NCBI GenBank assembly: GCA_947623455.1 | Contig: OX392543.1 | Coordinates: 13,948,757-14,012,756 of the forward strand | DNA length: 64,000 nucleotides | Direction of reading: 5' to 3' | DNA from: Mimachlamys varia | Lineage: Eukaryota; Mollusca; Bivalvia; Pectinida; Pectinidae | In this document: in pieces, positions 45,632 to 55,699 of the stretch | How positions within the stretch are numbered: position 1 is the first letter of the stretch | How the letters are laid out: every line of letters starts with the position of its first letter | The notes under the pieces: generated by a model | Database searches by the model: none | What the model saw: only the letters and a program-made list of their open reading frames with translations | Told to the model about the DNA's origin: nothing | Position numbers and translations under genes: made by a program

Positions 45632-45699
45632 CGAATATAGCCCCTCACGCTGCTATATATCTGTCAAAGATATATAGTAGTGTGAGGGGCTAAATTCGA
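45632..45699. repeat. 68-base hairpin, isolated palindrome
   Basis: CGAATATAGCCCCTCACGCT and its partner ...GTGAGGGGCTAAATTCG form a stem of about 28-30 bp with few mismatches, through CTATATATCT/AGATATATAG to a GTCAA loop. It is a MITE-like or structural element. Confidence 0.85.
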
Positions 45700-45951
45700 A
45701 AAAGGTAAAAACAAAATATCTGACAATCATTTCATAGTGATATAAGTCCGTGCCTAGCCCCTGTGCCACACGTGTGGTTGTCTTCGTCGTATCATCGTGA
45801 TAAAGACGGAATAAATCTTCGATCAATGTGTCGTTCGCAACCACCGTCATTATTGACCTTTCAGCAACAAGTGATTTTTTTCAGCTTCATTTCGATTACC
45901 TGACGATGATCGCCATGCTGTTTAAATGGATGATAATGCCCAGTGAGACGA

Positions 45952-46011
45952 ATAGTTGGTTGGTTGATTGTTTTTTACGTTCTATTAAAAGCCAGGGTCA
46001 TTTAAGGACGA
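45952..46011 (-). mobile_element. tRNA-derived SINE, 3' fragment
   Basis: The minus strand starts CGTCCTTAAATGACCCTGGC and ends in AAAAAACAATCAACCAACCA, matching only the 3' end and tail of the SINEs at 32.6 and 50.2 kb. It is 5'-truncated, as expected of incomplete reverse transcription. Confidence 0.8.
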
Positions 46012-47708
46012 ATAAAAACTGAAACGTGCCTTGAAGGCGTGGGCGGATAAAACGAAATATTTTGTCTTAAAAAACTAGGATCGGTCGAAAAACCGGAAAC
46101 ACAATTTTCTTATGACATTATGAAGCCAACTTTTTCAGAATTAAATAAGTCAAATGGCAAAACATCATGTTCACATTGTAATCAATAAGACAATGTCACA
46201 TTTTGTTAATTTTCAGTGACGAATATTTCCTTATGACACCATGAAGCAAAGTTGGTAAGAATTTCACAAGATGTTAATTGACCATAGATCGACATCGCTG
46301 GGTTTGATCACTGCATGGGTTCAAAGCTCAAGGCTTGATGATTACGGGAGATAATTCGTCACAAGACGGGGCCTTTGCTGACCTGTCCGTGTTATTGTTT
46401 CAGCTTAGAGATTCATACACCTTTATCATGTTGTCTTTGTACTGTGCAGTGATACTGCAGCAAATCTGGGTCCATAAAGGACATTTTAGGGGTCTCTTAG
46501 ATGTCGTCAACAGTAACTTGTGAGAAGATCTCCTAAACTTGTAACACATTTGTTTTCCACAGACATTTACAATCTTAACATAAAAAAATACGGTATATGA
46601 ATTACTAACATAATGTAGAGTTCTCGTAAATCGGGTCCGGCTGCAAAGTGAAAAACATACAGTGGATATTTGACCCATTATAAACAATAAATTAAACTTT
46701 AATAAGATATAATGTATAGTTAGGAATGCAAATAAGCACACGATATTCAAATGCATATTAGGATTGATAATGTACGTGTAATACGCAGCGTATGTAGCCG
46801 TCTCGATACTGTGTAAACGGCGTGATAAACAAAATGGCTAAATGACCGTTGAAGCCGTCTACGACGTCAACGGAGATCAAATGTACAATGTGTGGATTAA
46901 CAAAATTTGATTGTTTGAACGAAAGGTTAAACAAGTTACCAATTCTATCAACTCATTAATCCCTCTCCATAATGGATACATAAGGTATAAGTTCACAAAA
47001 AAATCACGCGATAACATTAAAAATATGATACTGACAAATAGACGAATACTAAAACAAATATAGATATAATTTTCCATCTTGAATTATATCCGGTATTAGT
47101 GTAAATTTTCATCTACGATACTTCAGCACAGGTACGGTAAGCGGACCTTATCGGGGTCTGGATCATCGAGGGTCGCGATGACGAACAGCGGTCGATCCTC
47201 GTGGGTTTTCGTGACAAGATCACGTGACATCAGACGCGGGGGATCTTGATGATTGAATCATCAAAGTTCCTGATAGGAATTTTGGGTGACGGGACACGTT
47301 GATTGCCCGCTTAAATTGAATGCTTGTCATCAAGGCTGAATGAAAAAGTTACACTGGCTAAGACGTGATCTGTAGTATATTCATATGTCATACATTGTAC
47401 ATGTATGTATAACTGGCTCTTCACACATAGCCATATGGTGATATATATTTATAATTTATAGTGTACATTTGACTATTATGATGAGTTTTTATGTCTTCTG
47501 ATACATAGACAATGATCATAGGTTAGTGTTAATAATTCATATGTATCTGTGCATGTCTTCAATTGTTGAGGCATATCTAGAATTAGACATATGCAAGAAT
47601 ATTCTGCATTTAGAATAATTACAAATGTTTTATACAAAAAACATACACAACTGATATACACTGTATATACATAACTCAACTCTATTAATAGCAAATCAAC
47701 ATATAATT
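46012..47708. other. Noncoding, two weak repeats
   Basis: CTTATGACATTATGAAGC near 46109 recurs with changes near 46231. The inverted copy of the 25.96-kb repeat lies at 47341-47380. No gene is seen. Confidence 0.4.
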
Positions 47709-47865
47709 ATGATGTACACATTAGATAACTGCCGTTGAGGCTGTCTACTGCTGGATTTATCACGGCTAGAAGCTAGTGTCCTTGGGCCTGGTGGTTTCTT
47801 GGGAGGGGGTGGGGGATCAGGGTAGGACCCTAACTCTGGCTCTGGTTTCATAGTTTTCTGGTTCA

Positions 47866-48078
47866 TTTCACTTAAAGATACAGAATATTTCTAAATGAGA
47901 CAAAGTTGGCGACCAGTAAACTTGCCCATAGTTCTGATCAACCTGCATCTCTCGAATCCTTGTGTTGTTAGTTTGTTTGTCAGCAGTCTACATCGATAAA
48001 AGAAATCCCGATATTCAGAGCAAGCCCTAGAATATCGAATCAACTGCGACATGTAAACACCATAGGTTGGAGTATTCA
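47866..48078 (-). mobile_element. Probable Penelope-like fragment, inverted copy
   Basis: The minus strand encodes 'PTYGVYMSQLIRYSRACSEY' and 'LLTNKLTTQGFERCRLIRTM', the segment just C-terminal to the RT palm of the plus copy that starts at about 48090. The two copies diverge from a junction of about a dozen bases, head to head. Inverted or tandem partial copies at the 5' end are a usual feature of Penelope-like insertions. Confidence 0.65.
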
Positions 48079-48089
48079 ATGGTTTGGTT

Positions 48090-48985
48090 TGAATGGATGA
48101 CTGTTGGCATTCCAATTGTCACTAACTGTGCCCGACTTTTAGCTGTCTTGTTTTTGTTTTCATACGAGGCTGAATTTTGTCAAAGGGCTTATCAGGACGG
48201 GTAACAACAACCTTGCCAAATCTTTCAGTTTCACTTTGAGGTATATCGACGATGTGTTGTCTACAAATAACAGGAAGTTTGCTGACCTACATTGTGTAGT
48301 TGATCGAATATACCCTTCTGAACTTGAGATTAAAGACACAACAGACTATCCTACATCAGCTTCTTACCTCGATCTTTACTTAAACTATGACCAACACGGA
48401 CAAATTACTAATAGGCTGTATGATAAACGTGACGAGTTTGGTTTTGCGACCATGAACTTTCCCTTTCTTGATAGTAACATCCCTACTTCTCCATCATATG
48501 TCGCACTTGATTCGTTTTTCTAGGGCTTGATCTGAAAATCGAGATTTTCGTGATAGGTGTCAACTGCTGATGAACAAACTTACGACACAGAGATTCGAGA
48601 GATGCAAGTTAATAAATATTATGGGCAAGATTTATGGTCGCCATCTTGATCTCATCGAGAAATATTCTGCATCTTTGTGTGATATGAAGACATTTTTGAG
48701 TTTGCTTATTTGTCTGCTAACCTGTGATGACAATGATGGCTCTGTTCTTATTTTGAGGATTGGTGCTTATTTGGATGTGACCAAGATTTGCATGGTGGGT
48801 TTCGTCGATGAAGCAGAAGACGCTTTCTCTTCCGGAACACCTGGTCTATATTCTCTTGACCGTTCACTCGAGTCTCCGTGTAAATCTTCCTTTGTTCCTG
48901 TATTGCCTTTAGGTAAATCAATTTTGAGTTCGAATAATGGTTTTGTTGACGCTTTGGTATTCTCTGATTTTTTTTTTTTTTTTTT
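48090..48985 (+). pseudogene. Probable Penelope-like reverse transcriptase, C-terminal part
   Basis: With one frameshift near 48180, the plus strand reads 'TVGIPIVTNCARLLAVLFLF' (RT motif B region, GIPxGTNCAPLLAD in relatives), 'SYEAEF', 'LAKSFSFTLRYIDDVLS' (YIDD catalytic box), 'ELEIKDTTDYPTSASYLDLY' and 'GFATMNFPFLDSNIPTSP'. A second frameshift near 48500 leads into 'NKLTTQRFERCKLINIMGKI'. It ends at GGTATTCTCT followed by a T-run at 48968-48987. The N-terminal RT motifs are missing. Assignment to Penelope-like elements is by motif style and arrangement; no GIY-YIG endonuclease was seen. Confidence 0.75.
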
Positions 48986-49385
48986 TAGTTTCAGGAGAAA
49001 TGAAATTCTCATTAATCACCTATTAAGCTTATCACCTTTCGAACAACCGCTGTCACCTCCTAACAATGTACTTGTTTTGTAAGCTCACATTTAAGCGCAT
49101 AACCGAATTTAAACAGATAAAGGGAGCGATGAAACGGTACCCACAAAACATGCTGTAAAAGCAATATACAGAAACTTAACTCAGCGCACTCATAATTTAC
49201 GGAAAGTTTTCAGCGCGTAAATAGATAGAATGATATTATAATTGATATTTGTTACTTACAGTATGTTTTATTATAAATAAGATAATTGTCGAAACAACAT
49301 TTCAATTTAATGTAGGAAACTTATATTTTTGTGGTGAATTATAGTGAATGGATGACAATAAAATTGTGTAAAAACCGTACATTAC
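48986..49385. other. Noncoding, SRCR intron 4 adjacent to exon 4
   Basis: AT-rich intron sequence with no recognisable element. Confidence 0.45.
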
Positions 49386-49539
49386 CTGTATGCTAACATC
49401 CTACACGCTACAATAGCGTTCCTGTAGCCCCAATCTTGTTTAGTACATATGGTTCCCCAGTACCCACTGTAGGTCACTTCTACACGACCGACATGGTTAC
49501 CTGGGCCTCCTGTCAGGCGGATGTGAAAGTCTGTTCCGA
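49386..49539 (-). CDS. SRCR gene exon 4: N-terminal half of SRCR domain 2
   Basis: A 154-nt exon with acceptor ...AATTCTAG and donor GTAATG, phase 1 in and phase 2 out. It encodes 'DFHIRLTGGPGNHVGRVEV', 'YSGYWGTICTKQDWGYRNA' and 'IVACRMLAY', the first half of an SRCR domain (xRLxGG...GRVEV...GxWGTxC...VxCRxLxY). Cys 2 (GTIC) and Cys 3 (VAC) are present; Cys 1 and Cys 4 are absent, the group A pattern. Length and phases equal those of exon 2, so the two arose by duplication of an exon pair. Exon 3, 1.6 kb upstream, joins it as ...NE-V-GTD. Its partner half is probably exon 5 at 14.3 kb. Confidence 0.9.
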
Positions 49540-50160
49540 CTAGAATTTATGATCAGAAAATAATTGTTCAGTTACACTCTAAATTATTAAATACTACACA
49601 AATTAACGTGATGACAAATTTAAAACATGTTATTCTTAATAATTATAACACGTTTTTATGTAACGGATTTTTGTTTTGATTTAAATGCTATATCTATTAA
49701 TGGATTATAAAGCAAAATCAATGCTCTTCTAGGCGCGTTTCTCTGGGCGAACAAGTTTTCACAATTAATTGTGTATACCTATGAGGACCTGCTTGCGAAT
49801 TTACAGAAACATCTCTGCTTAACCTTTAGGCCTGCAACAAATATGTAAACTTCAGATCAGATTATTCCGCTAAACTAACCAAAATTTTGACGTGGAATGG
49901 ATTGAATTTGCCTGCTATGAATAACTTCCTCGGTGGAAAATATTTCTTTTTTTTTTTGGTAATAATTTTTCGCTCAAAAATGAAAAGAAAATCATCCCCC
50001 CCAAAATGTATCAGAATTAAATAGACAAAATAAATTCTATTCATATTGTCAGAAGCTATTAGGTCATGTATTATGTTGACGTACTGGACACACGATAAAT
50101 ATTACAGCGCGAATAAAAACAGTCTTATGAAAAAAAAGTAGAGTATCACATTCACTGCAT
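49540..50160. other. SRCR intron 3, nothing recognised
   Basis: AT-rich intron between exons 3 and 4, upstream of the SINE. No exon signals are seen. Confidence 0.45.
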
Positions 50161-50380
50161 TAGTTTAGTTTATTTTGTTTTACATCCTATTAACTGCCAG
50201 GATCATTTAAGGACGTGCCAGGAATTGGAGGTTTAGGAAAGCCGGAGTACCCGGTTAAAAACCACCGACCTACGATCATTACCTTGCAACTGCCCCATGT
50301 AGGATTCGAACTAGCAACCCAGAGGTGGAGGGTTAGTGGTAAAATATTTGAACACCTTTACCACTCGGCCAGCGTGACCC
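50161..50380 (-). mobile_element. tRNA-derived SINE, copy 2
   Basis: On the minus strand: A box GCTGGCCGAGTGGTAAAGGT, B box region GGTTGCTAGTTCGAATCC, body with GGTTTTTAACCGGGTACTCC and CGTCCTTAAATGATCCTGGC, and tail GATGTAAAACAAAATAAACT. It is collinear with copy 1 (32.6 kb) over the full length. It lies in SRCR intron 3, in the same orientation as the gene. Confidence 0.9.
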
Positions 50381-51131
50381 TTCACCGTCATTATCATAAC
50401 GTAAGAAACTAAAATACTCTTAACATTTTGATTTGTGGAACAAGAACATAGTAAAATCTACTGTTACCCAATATTGAATTTGCCTCATAAACGTTGTGAT
50501 TAATTATGTTTACAAAGGTAGGATGTAACGATACTTTATGTTTACATTATATCCCAGCATGGTGTACCGTGTAAAATTTGATCATTTCATAAACACTATC
50601 ATAAACAACTTTTTGGACATATTTGCATCAGTGACGTGCAGGAAAACCGCCTCAAACATTAATATGTCTTGAAACAAGCTTCTTATTTCAACTTGTATGA
50701 TCATTATGTGTCATGCATTGAAATGTATTACACCCACAATCGTTAATTCATCAAATATTTACCTGTACTACATAATACAAACGAAACATCGCAATAAACA
50801 TATTAGATCATCATAAAGAGTTTTTATATCAATTTTGAATACTAATCAATTTAATTAGTATAATAATAAACAGGTAGTTGACAAACGTATATGCTAGAAA
50901 TAAAAAGGACAGAACTAAAAAACCAAAATTTTGTTTATTTGTTGTTTACTCTGATACTAAAATATTAAACGAGATTCAAGTGTTATCCAACATACCTCTC
51001 ACGACGCCTGATACTATCTACATTATGTACATTGCATAATCACCTGTTGTTATCAGCTTGTACATTGTAAAGTAGTTAATACATATTGTTTTTGTTGTCA
51101 ATGAAAAACATTAAACGTTGTTACAAATTAC
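50381..51131. other. SRCR intron 3, nothing recognised
   Basis: AT-rich; no repeat or coding signal identified. Confidence 0.45.
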
Positions 51132-51304
51132 CTTCATTCCTTGTGATACAAATCACGCCTGCATCTCGATGGTGAGAAGGATAATTAGTTCCCCAACTAT
51201 TAAAATGACACTCGTCAAGACTTTGTTCTGAACCGCCACATGTGACACGACTTATCCAGACAGGTCCAGAGCCAGCTCCAAAGTACGCATGTCTGACACC
51301 CTGG
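51132..51304 (-). CDS. SRCR gene exon 3: C-terminal half of SRCR domain 1
   Basis: A 173-nt exon with acceptor ...GCTTTACAG and donor GTAATT, phase 2 in and phase 1 out. It encodes 'QGVRHAYFGAGSGPVWISRV', 'TCGGSEQSLDECHFNSWGTN' and 'SHHRDAGVICITRNE', a clear second half of an SRCR domain ('GSGPVW', 'HHxDAGVIC'). Cys 5, 6 and 8 are present. The position of Cys 7, normally just before 'HHRDAG', is occupied by 'NYPS'. Exon 2, the matching N-terminal half, lacks the partner Cys 2, so domain 1 has two disulfides instead of three. A longer open frame (51121-51315) overruns both splice sites and should not be used as the exon boundary. Confidence 0.93.
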
Positions 51305-51749
51305 CTGTAAAGCATATATTTAATACAAATTCTTCGTATTGAATATCGAGTTATACCTTATATGATAGCTGATGTAAGTTTTTTGGCAATCCATTTCTGT
51401 CAGTCCTCCATTAACATTTTCAACATTTCCAAAACCATTGATCCAATTCCTATAAATTTTAACAGAAATGCTTCATTGTTAAAGACAAGCAGACATTGTG
51501 AATTATAAAATGTATCTAGACCCCCAAGGCCCCCATAAGGATATGATAAAAAGTTGTAACCACGTGTAACGTCTTACTATCGTAGTTCACTCCGTGAAAA
51601 ACTAGAACTGTTATAGCCTTTAAATAACGTATTCAAGCCTCAACACCCATAACATAAAAACAATCTACATTGATGTCGTTATCAACAAAGTTTTTGAGAC
51701 CATCGAGTTCAACGGCTACTTCCGTCAGTTCTCTTTTTGCCTTTTGGGG
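51305..51749. other. SRCR intron 2, nothing recognised
   Basis: AT-rich intron sequence next to exon 3, up to the GGCGAAAA repeats. Confidence 0.45.
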
Positions 51750-51910
51750 TAATTTTAAACAAGAAACCGGCCAAAACCGGTGAATTTTCGCCTTTTTCAT
51801 TACGCAAAAACCCGCCGAACGTACTGAAAAGGCGAAAATGCGCCGTTCGGTGGGGTTTCGCTTACTGAAGAAGGCGAAAATGCGCCGCTCGGCTGGTTTT
51901 AGCGTACACA
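51750..51910. repeat. GGCGAAAA repeat block, left
   Basis: Several copies of AAGGCGAAAATGCGCC with GTTCGGTGGGG-type spacers, plus complements near the left edge (TTTTCGCCTTTTT). Together with 52430-52625 it brackets the pogo-like MITE. The 92-codon minus frame here is repeat-derived. Confidence 0.65.
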
Positions 51911-51918
51911 TTTTTTTT

Positions 51919-52423
51919 CAAGTGAACCCGCGATAATCCGTACGCCATGCGTTTGTAGTCCCTACTGTTCCGGCTAAGTACAGCGATTCCGAGTAATCCA
52001 AATAGGTAATTGATGGCCTAATTTGCATTGAATGAAATATACGGATATATTTGATGGCGAAGTGATATGGGGTCAAACGTCAGGGGTGTTCCCGTCCCAT
52101 TCCACTTGTTTGACATGTAAATTTTCGGTTGTCTGAAGGAGACGCCTGTAGCAAGCTAAAATGCCAGTAACACTCCATAAAATGCCCTTTGAAGCCTTTG
52201 TCATGTATGTATCTGTGAATCTAGGCAGTTGCCGCAAGTGTTGAACTTCAAATTTTAAGTTATTAGCGCTGAAGCTTAACACTAACATATAGTAAATGAT
52301 CTAGTTGTGTGAGTCTTTAACGTTTATTGTATTAACCTGCCCAACATTCGGCAATCAGGAAAACACGTAAACCGAACGATTTGTGTTGGGGACGAAGGTG
52401 TCCGGATTATCGAGGGTTCACTG
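51919..52423. mobile_element. pogo/Tigger-like MITE, ~505 bp
   Basis: The left terminus AGTGAACCCGCGATAATCCG and the complement of the right terminus AGTGAACCCTCGATAATCCG differ at one position in 20, and the similarity continues inward (TACGCC/GACACC). The TIR resembles pogo/Tigger elements of the Tc1/mariner superfamily, which duplicate TA; TA follows the right end at 52424, but the left flank has no clear TA. There is no transposase inside. Confidence 0.75.
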
Positions 52424-52429
52424 TACACG

Positions 52430-52625
52430 AAAAAGCGAAAAGACAAAAAGGCGAGAAAAATAACACGAAAAGGGGATTTTAACAAGAATAAACGTCGCCT
52501 CTTGGTGTTAATTTTCTCGCTTTTTTATGTTCATTTTTCGTCTTTTCGGGTAAATTTAAAAGGCAAAAAACCACCGTTCGCCTTGTTTTCGCCTTTACAA
52601 CTAAGCGAAAAGGCGAGATAGCAGA
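52430..52625. repeat. GGCGAAAA repeat block, right (inverted words)
   Basis: AAAAAGCGAAAAGAC and AAAGGCGAGAAAA on the left are answered by TTTTCTCGCTTTTTT and TTTTCGTCTTTTCGGG on the right, an imperfect palindrome of about 110 bp, followed by TTTTCGCCTTTAC and GCGAAAAGGCGAG. Confidence 0.65.
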
Positions 52626-53085
52626 AATCAGCCACAATACATGTACATGTAGCAACGGACATCAGCTAAAGATTTCCCAGTCAGATACCAAGTATGACGC
52701 TTTTCGACGCATTTCTGGTTCCCGAAAGAAGGGCAACTTACTTACGAAATACGTAAGTTTTAAGTTGATTCATAATCAATGTTCGGAAATCCGGTCTTAA
52801 AACAGTAAACAAATTACATACTTATTTAAAACAAACATATATGCCGAGAAATTAGAAGGACTCACCTGGTTGTTTTGTAATTTATCATTTTGTAATACCT
52901 CATTAAACAAAATAAAACTAAACCCGTAGAAAAGTCACACCAGTTACAGTACCTAACTTTGATAAGACACCAACTTATATCAGATATTCACCTTTATCGG
53001 AAAATACATTTTTACAAAATTTTAGACACTTATTGCATCAACGACATGCAGGAAAACCGACTCACCTGTATTGAATACAACATTT
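52626..53085. other. SRCR intron 2, nothing recognised
   Basis: AT-rich intron sequence; TTACGAAATACGTAAGTTTT at about 52743 echoes words of the 21.5-kb element. Confidence 0.4.
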
Positions 53086-53087
53086 AA

Positions 53088-54465
53088 ACAAGAGGTCCAG
53101 AGGGCCTTATCCTGGATACATTGGTATCTAGGTTATCATTGTAAAATATTTTGTAAGAAGATCCCATGGACAGGGACAGACCTGAAGACAAATCCTTGAG
53201 GCATATCTGTATCAATCAAAGTTTGATTTATGGGTGAGTTTCTCAACTGTTTTCAAGTTCAACTGAGAAACTGGGTCCCTAAGGACTGTGACCAGACCCT
53301 GACATGAATTCTAATATCATGATAGCAATTGTCTCTTTATGCCCAGCAATTGCATAGTATTTGGTTAGGAAGTCTACAAAGGCATGGTAGATCCTGGCAT
53401 CAAATCTATATCAGGATTGTGATCGTCTCTTAATGCCCAGAATTGTATATATAGTTTTAAAAAATTATGATTCAGAAATTGATTCTGCAAGGGCGGGACT
53501 CAACCCTGGACCAATCATAATATTATTGGGTCTCTTTATGCCAAGCAATGGTATATATCGTACTGTTATAGGGTAGGGATCACAACCAAAACCAACTTAG
53601 ACAAGCAGCGACTTTAAAGGCTTTTCCTGTATTTCCTTATTTGGCCCCGCCCCATCAGCCCCAGAGGGGTCAGAACTAATATTTATAAAAACAGTTTAAC
53701 TCCCCTTAAGGATGTTTCTGACCAAATTTGGTTCAAATCTATTCAGTACTTTATGACAAGTAGGGATTTAAAATGCTTTTCCTCAATTTCCGTATTTCGC
53801 TCCGGCCCCCGGTGGGGTCGGAAGCACCATTTATTCAAAATCTATTCCCCTCCCCAAAAGCATGTTTCCGACCAAATTTGGTTCAAAGCCATTCAGTACT
53901 TGTAGACTAGTAGGGATTTAAAAGTCATTCTCTATTTCCCCTATTGGGCCCCTCCCCTCCGGGCCCAGGTTGGTCAGTCACCATTTATACAAAATCTATT
54001 TCCCTCCCCTGAGGGATGTTCCTGACCAAATTTAGTTCAAAGCCATTCAGAACTTTATGCTTAGTAGGGATTTAAAAGGCTTTTGCTCTATTTCTCCTAG
54101 TGGGCCCCGCCCCCCAGGCCACAGATTTGCCATTTATGTATAAAATCTGTTCACCTTCCCCAAAGGATATTTCTGACCAAATTTGGTTTAAATCTATTCA
54201 GTACTTTATGACTAGTAGGGAATTAAAAGGCTTTTCCTCTTTTTCCCATATTGGGCCCCCCCCCCCTTCAGGCCCCAGGGGGGTCAGATCAACCATTTAT
54301 ACAGAATTGAATCCCCTTCACCAAGGGATGTTTCTGGTCAAAGTTGGTCAAATACTGTTGTGTGGTTCAGGACAAGTAGGGATTTATAGGAAAAGTTGAC
54401 AGACGGACGACGGACGCCGCACCATGGTATAAGCTCTCGGGCCCTTCCGGCCAGGTGAGCTAAAA
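53088..54465. repeat. ~1.4-kb module with internal ~150-bp tandem repeat
   Basis: Starts AACAAGAGGTCCAGAGGGCC. From about 53600 it has five imperfect units of 140-165 bp, each with a GGGCCCCGCCCC-like block, CCATTTATACAAAATCTATT, TGACCAAATTTGGTTCAAA and TAGGGATTTAAAAGGC. It ends with GACAGACGGACGACGGACGC and CCGGCCAGGTGAGCTAAAA. The end words are common in bivalve dispersed repeats. The frame 54100-54399 is repeat-derived. It lies in SRCR intron 2. Confidence 0.8.
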
Positions 54466-54624
54466 TAACGCTTCTTATTTCAACTTATATGATCATTATG
54501 TGTCATGGATTGAAATGTATTAGACCCAAGATTGTAAATTAATCGCCGTAAAATTACGGCAAATATTTACCTGTAATACATATTTACCTGAAAAACACAT
54601 CACATACATAAAACACATAGTTAC

Positions 54625-54778
54625 CCGTTTCTGTATCCTAGCATTCGACACACAACTTTAGCTTCATTATGGTTCCAATATACATCATCCACGGTGCCCC
54701 ACTCTCCCGCATGGAACACCTCCACACGACCGGAACTGTTGTTCGTACCGTTCACTAAGCGCAGAGGGAAGGACAACG
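54625..54778 (-). CDS. SRCR gene exon 2: N-terminal half of SRCR domain 1
   Basis: A 154-nt exon with acceptor ...CTGCCATTCCAG and donor GTAACT, phase 1 in and phase 2 out. It encodes '[20 protein letters not shown]', '[20 protein letters not shown]' and '[10 protein letters not shown]', the first half of an SRCR domain. The canonical WGTVCDD reads WGTVDDV, so Cys 2 is missing; Cys 3 (VVC) is present, and Cys 1 and 4 are absent as in group A. 'NNSS' gives a potential N-glycosylation site. The single G at the end of exon 1 and the CG here make the joining Ala codon, placing the domain immediately after the signal peptide. Confidence 0.93.
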
Positions 54779-55157
54779 CTGGAATGGCAGATATGTTTTA
54801 TTGATCTGAAATTTCTAAGCCGTTTGAATAAAGTACAGTGTACAAAAATATCAGTTTATTTAATACACAACCAGTCAGATCAAATTTTAATGTCCATCCT
54901 AGTCATTCTCATATACCGCTTGTTTAAGACTAATGGTGTACGTCTCTATAATTTATCTCGGTTTCTTCTCAAAATCTTGGGGGATAGGTTTAAGGATGTT
55001 AATAGGTATGTGTTTTAAGCAACTAGTACGTCAAATTGTGGTATCACGCGAGCGGCCTGGTATTCCTCGTTTCCGCTCGATATCCATACATTTCAATAGA
55101 AAGATCAGTCATTATACTGATATTGGCTACCATTTCGAAAATTTTAATTTTTCCTTG

Positions 55158-55690
55158 AGCCTTTTCGACAAAAACGAAGTAGATACGATATTAAGCATAC
55201 TCTTTATTTGCAAACAAAAGTTTGCACAGAAAAATCAATATCACATTTCTGATGTTTATTGCTAAGTTTTGGGTAAAAAGGTTTTAATTTCATCACGCCG
55301 TCGTTTGTCTTTTCGGCATCAGAGTTTACCGTATTCATGAGGTCGCGTCATTGTTGAACCATTGTGACGTCACTTGACGTGATATGCTTTGTAAAATAGA
55401 TTTTTCTTACATAGCGTTCTCACATGGGCAAACTCTATCTAACATGACGAGATTTGAGAGAAACATGTTTCTCCCATATTTCGCCATGTTGGGTAGAGTT
55501 TTCCCAATGGACAATGGCTCAACGATGAACTCTGATGCCGGAAAGATAAAACGACGGCGTGGTTAAATGATAACCCTTTCACAAAACTTGAATAGTGAGA
55601 TTAATTTTCTGTGCAAACTTTGCAAATAAAGGGTATGCTTAATCTCGCTGGCTAATTCGCTTTCGTGAAAAAGCTCAAGGCGGGCGGAAT
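55158..55690. repeat. Large fold-back palindrome centred at 55465/55466
   Basis: Nested matches from the outside in: CTTGAGCCTTTTCG vs CTTGAGCTTTTTCA; AAGCATACTCTTTATTTGCA vs AAGCATACCCTTTATTTGCA; CACGCCGTCGTTT and GGCATCAGAGTTT shared; and the centre GAGAGAAACA/TGTTTCTCCC. The right arm is about 220 bp and the left about 300 bp because of an extra ~70-100 bases (about 55365-55430). Similarity is roughly 75-85% by eye. The ORFs here are incidental. It is a MITE or fold-back element within SRCR intron 1. Confidence 0.85.
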
Positions 55691-55699
55691 TTCCCTATC

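Noticed and set aside
51121..51315. Single-exon 64-codon gene at the SRCR exon
   Set aside because: The open frame extends past clear splice sites on both sides; the real feature is the 173-nt exon 51132-51304.
55384..55566. 60-codon plus ORF in intron 1 (and 54824-55265)
   Set aside because: The first spans the centre of the fold-back palindrome; neither has a recognisable domain.
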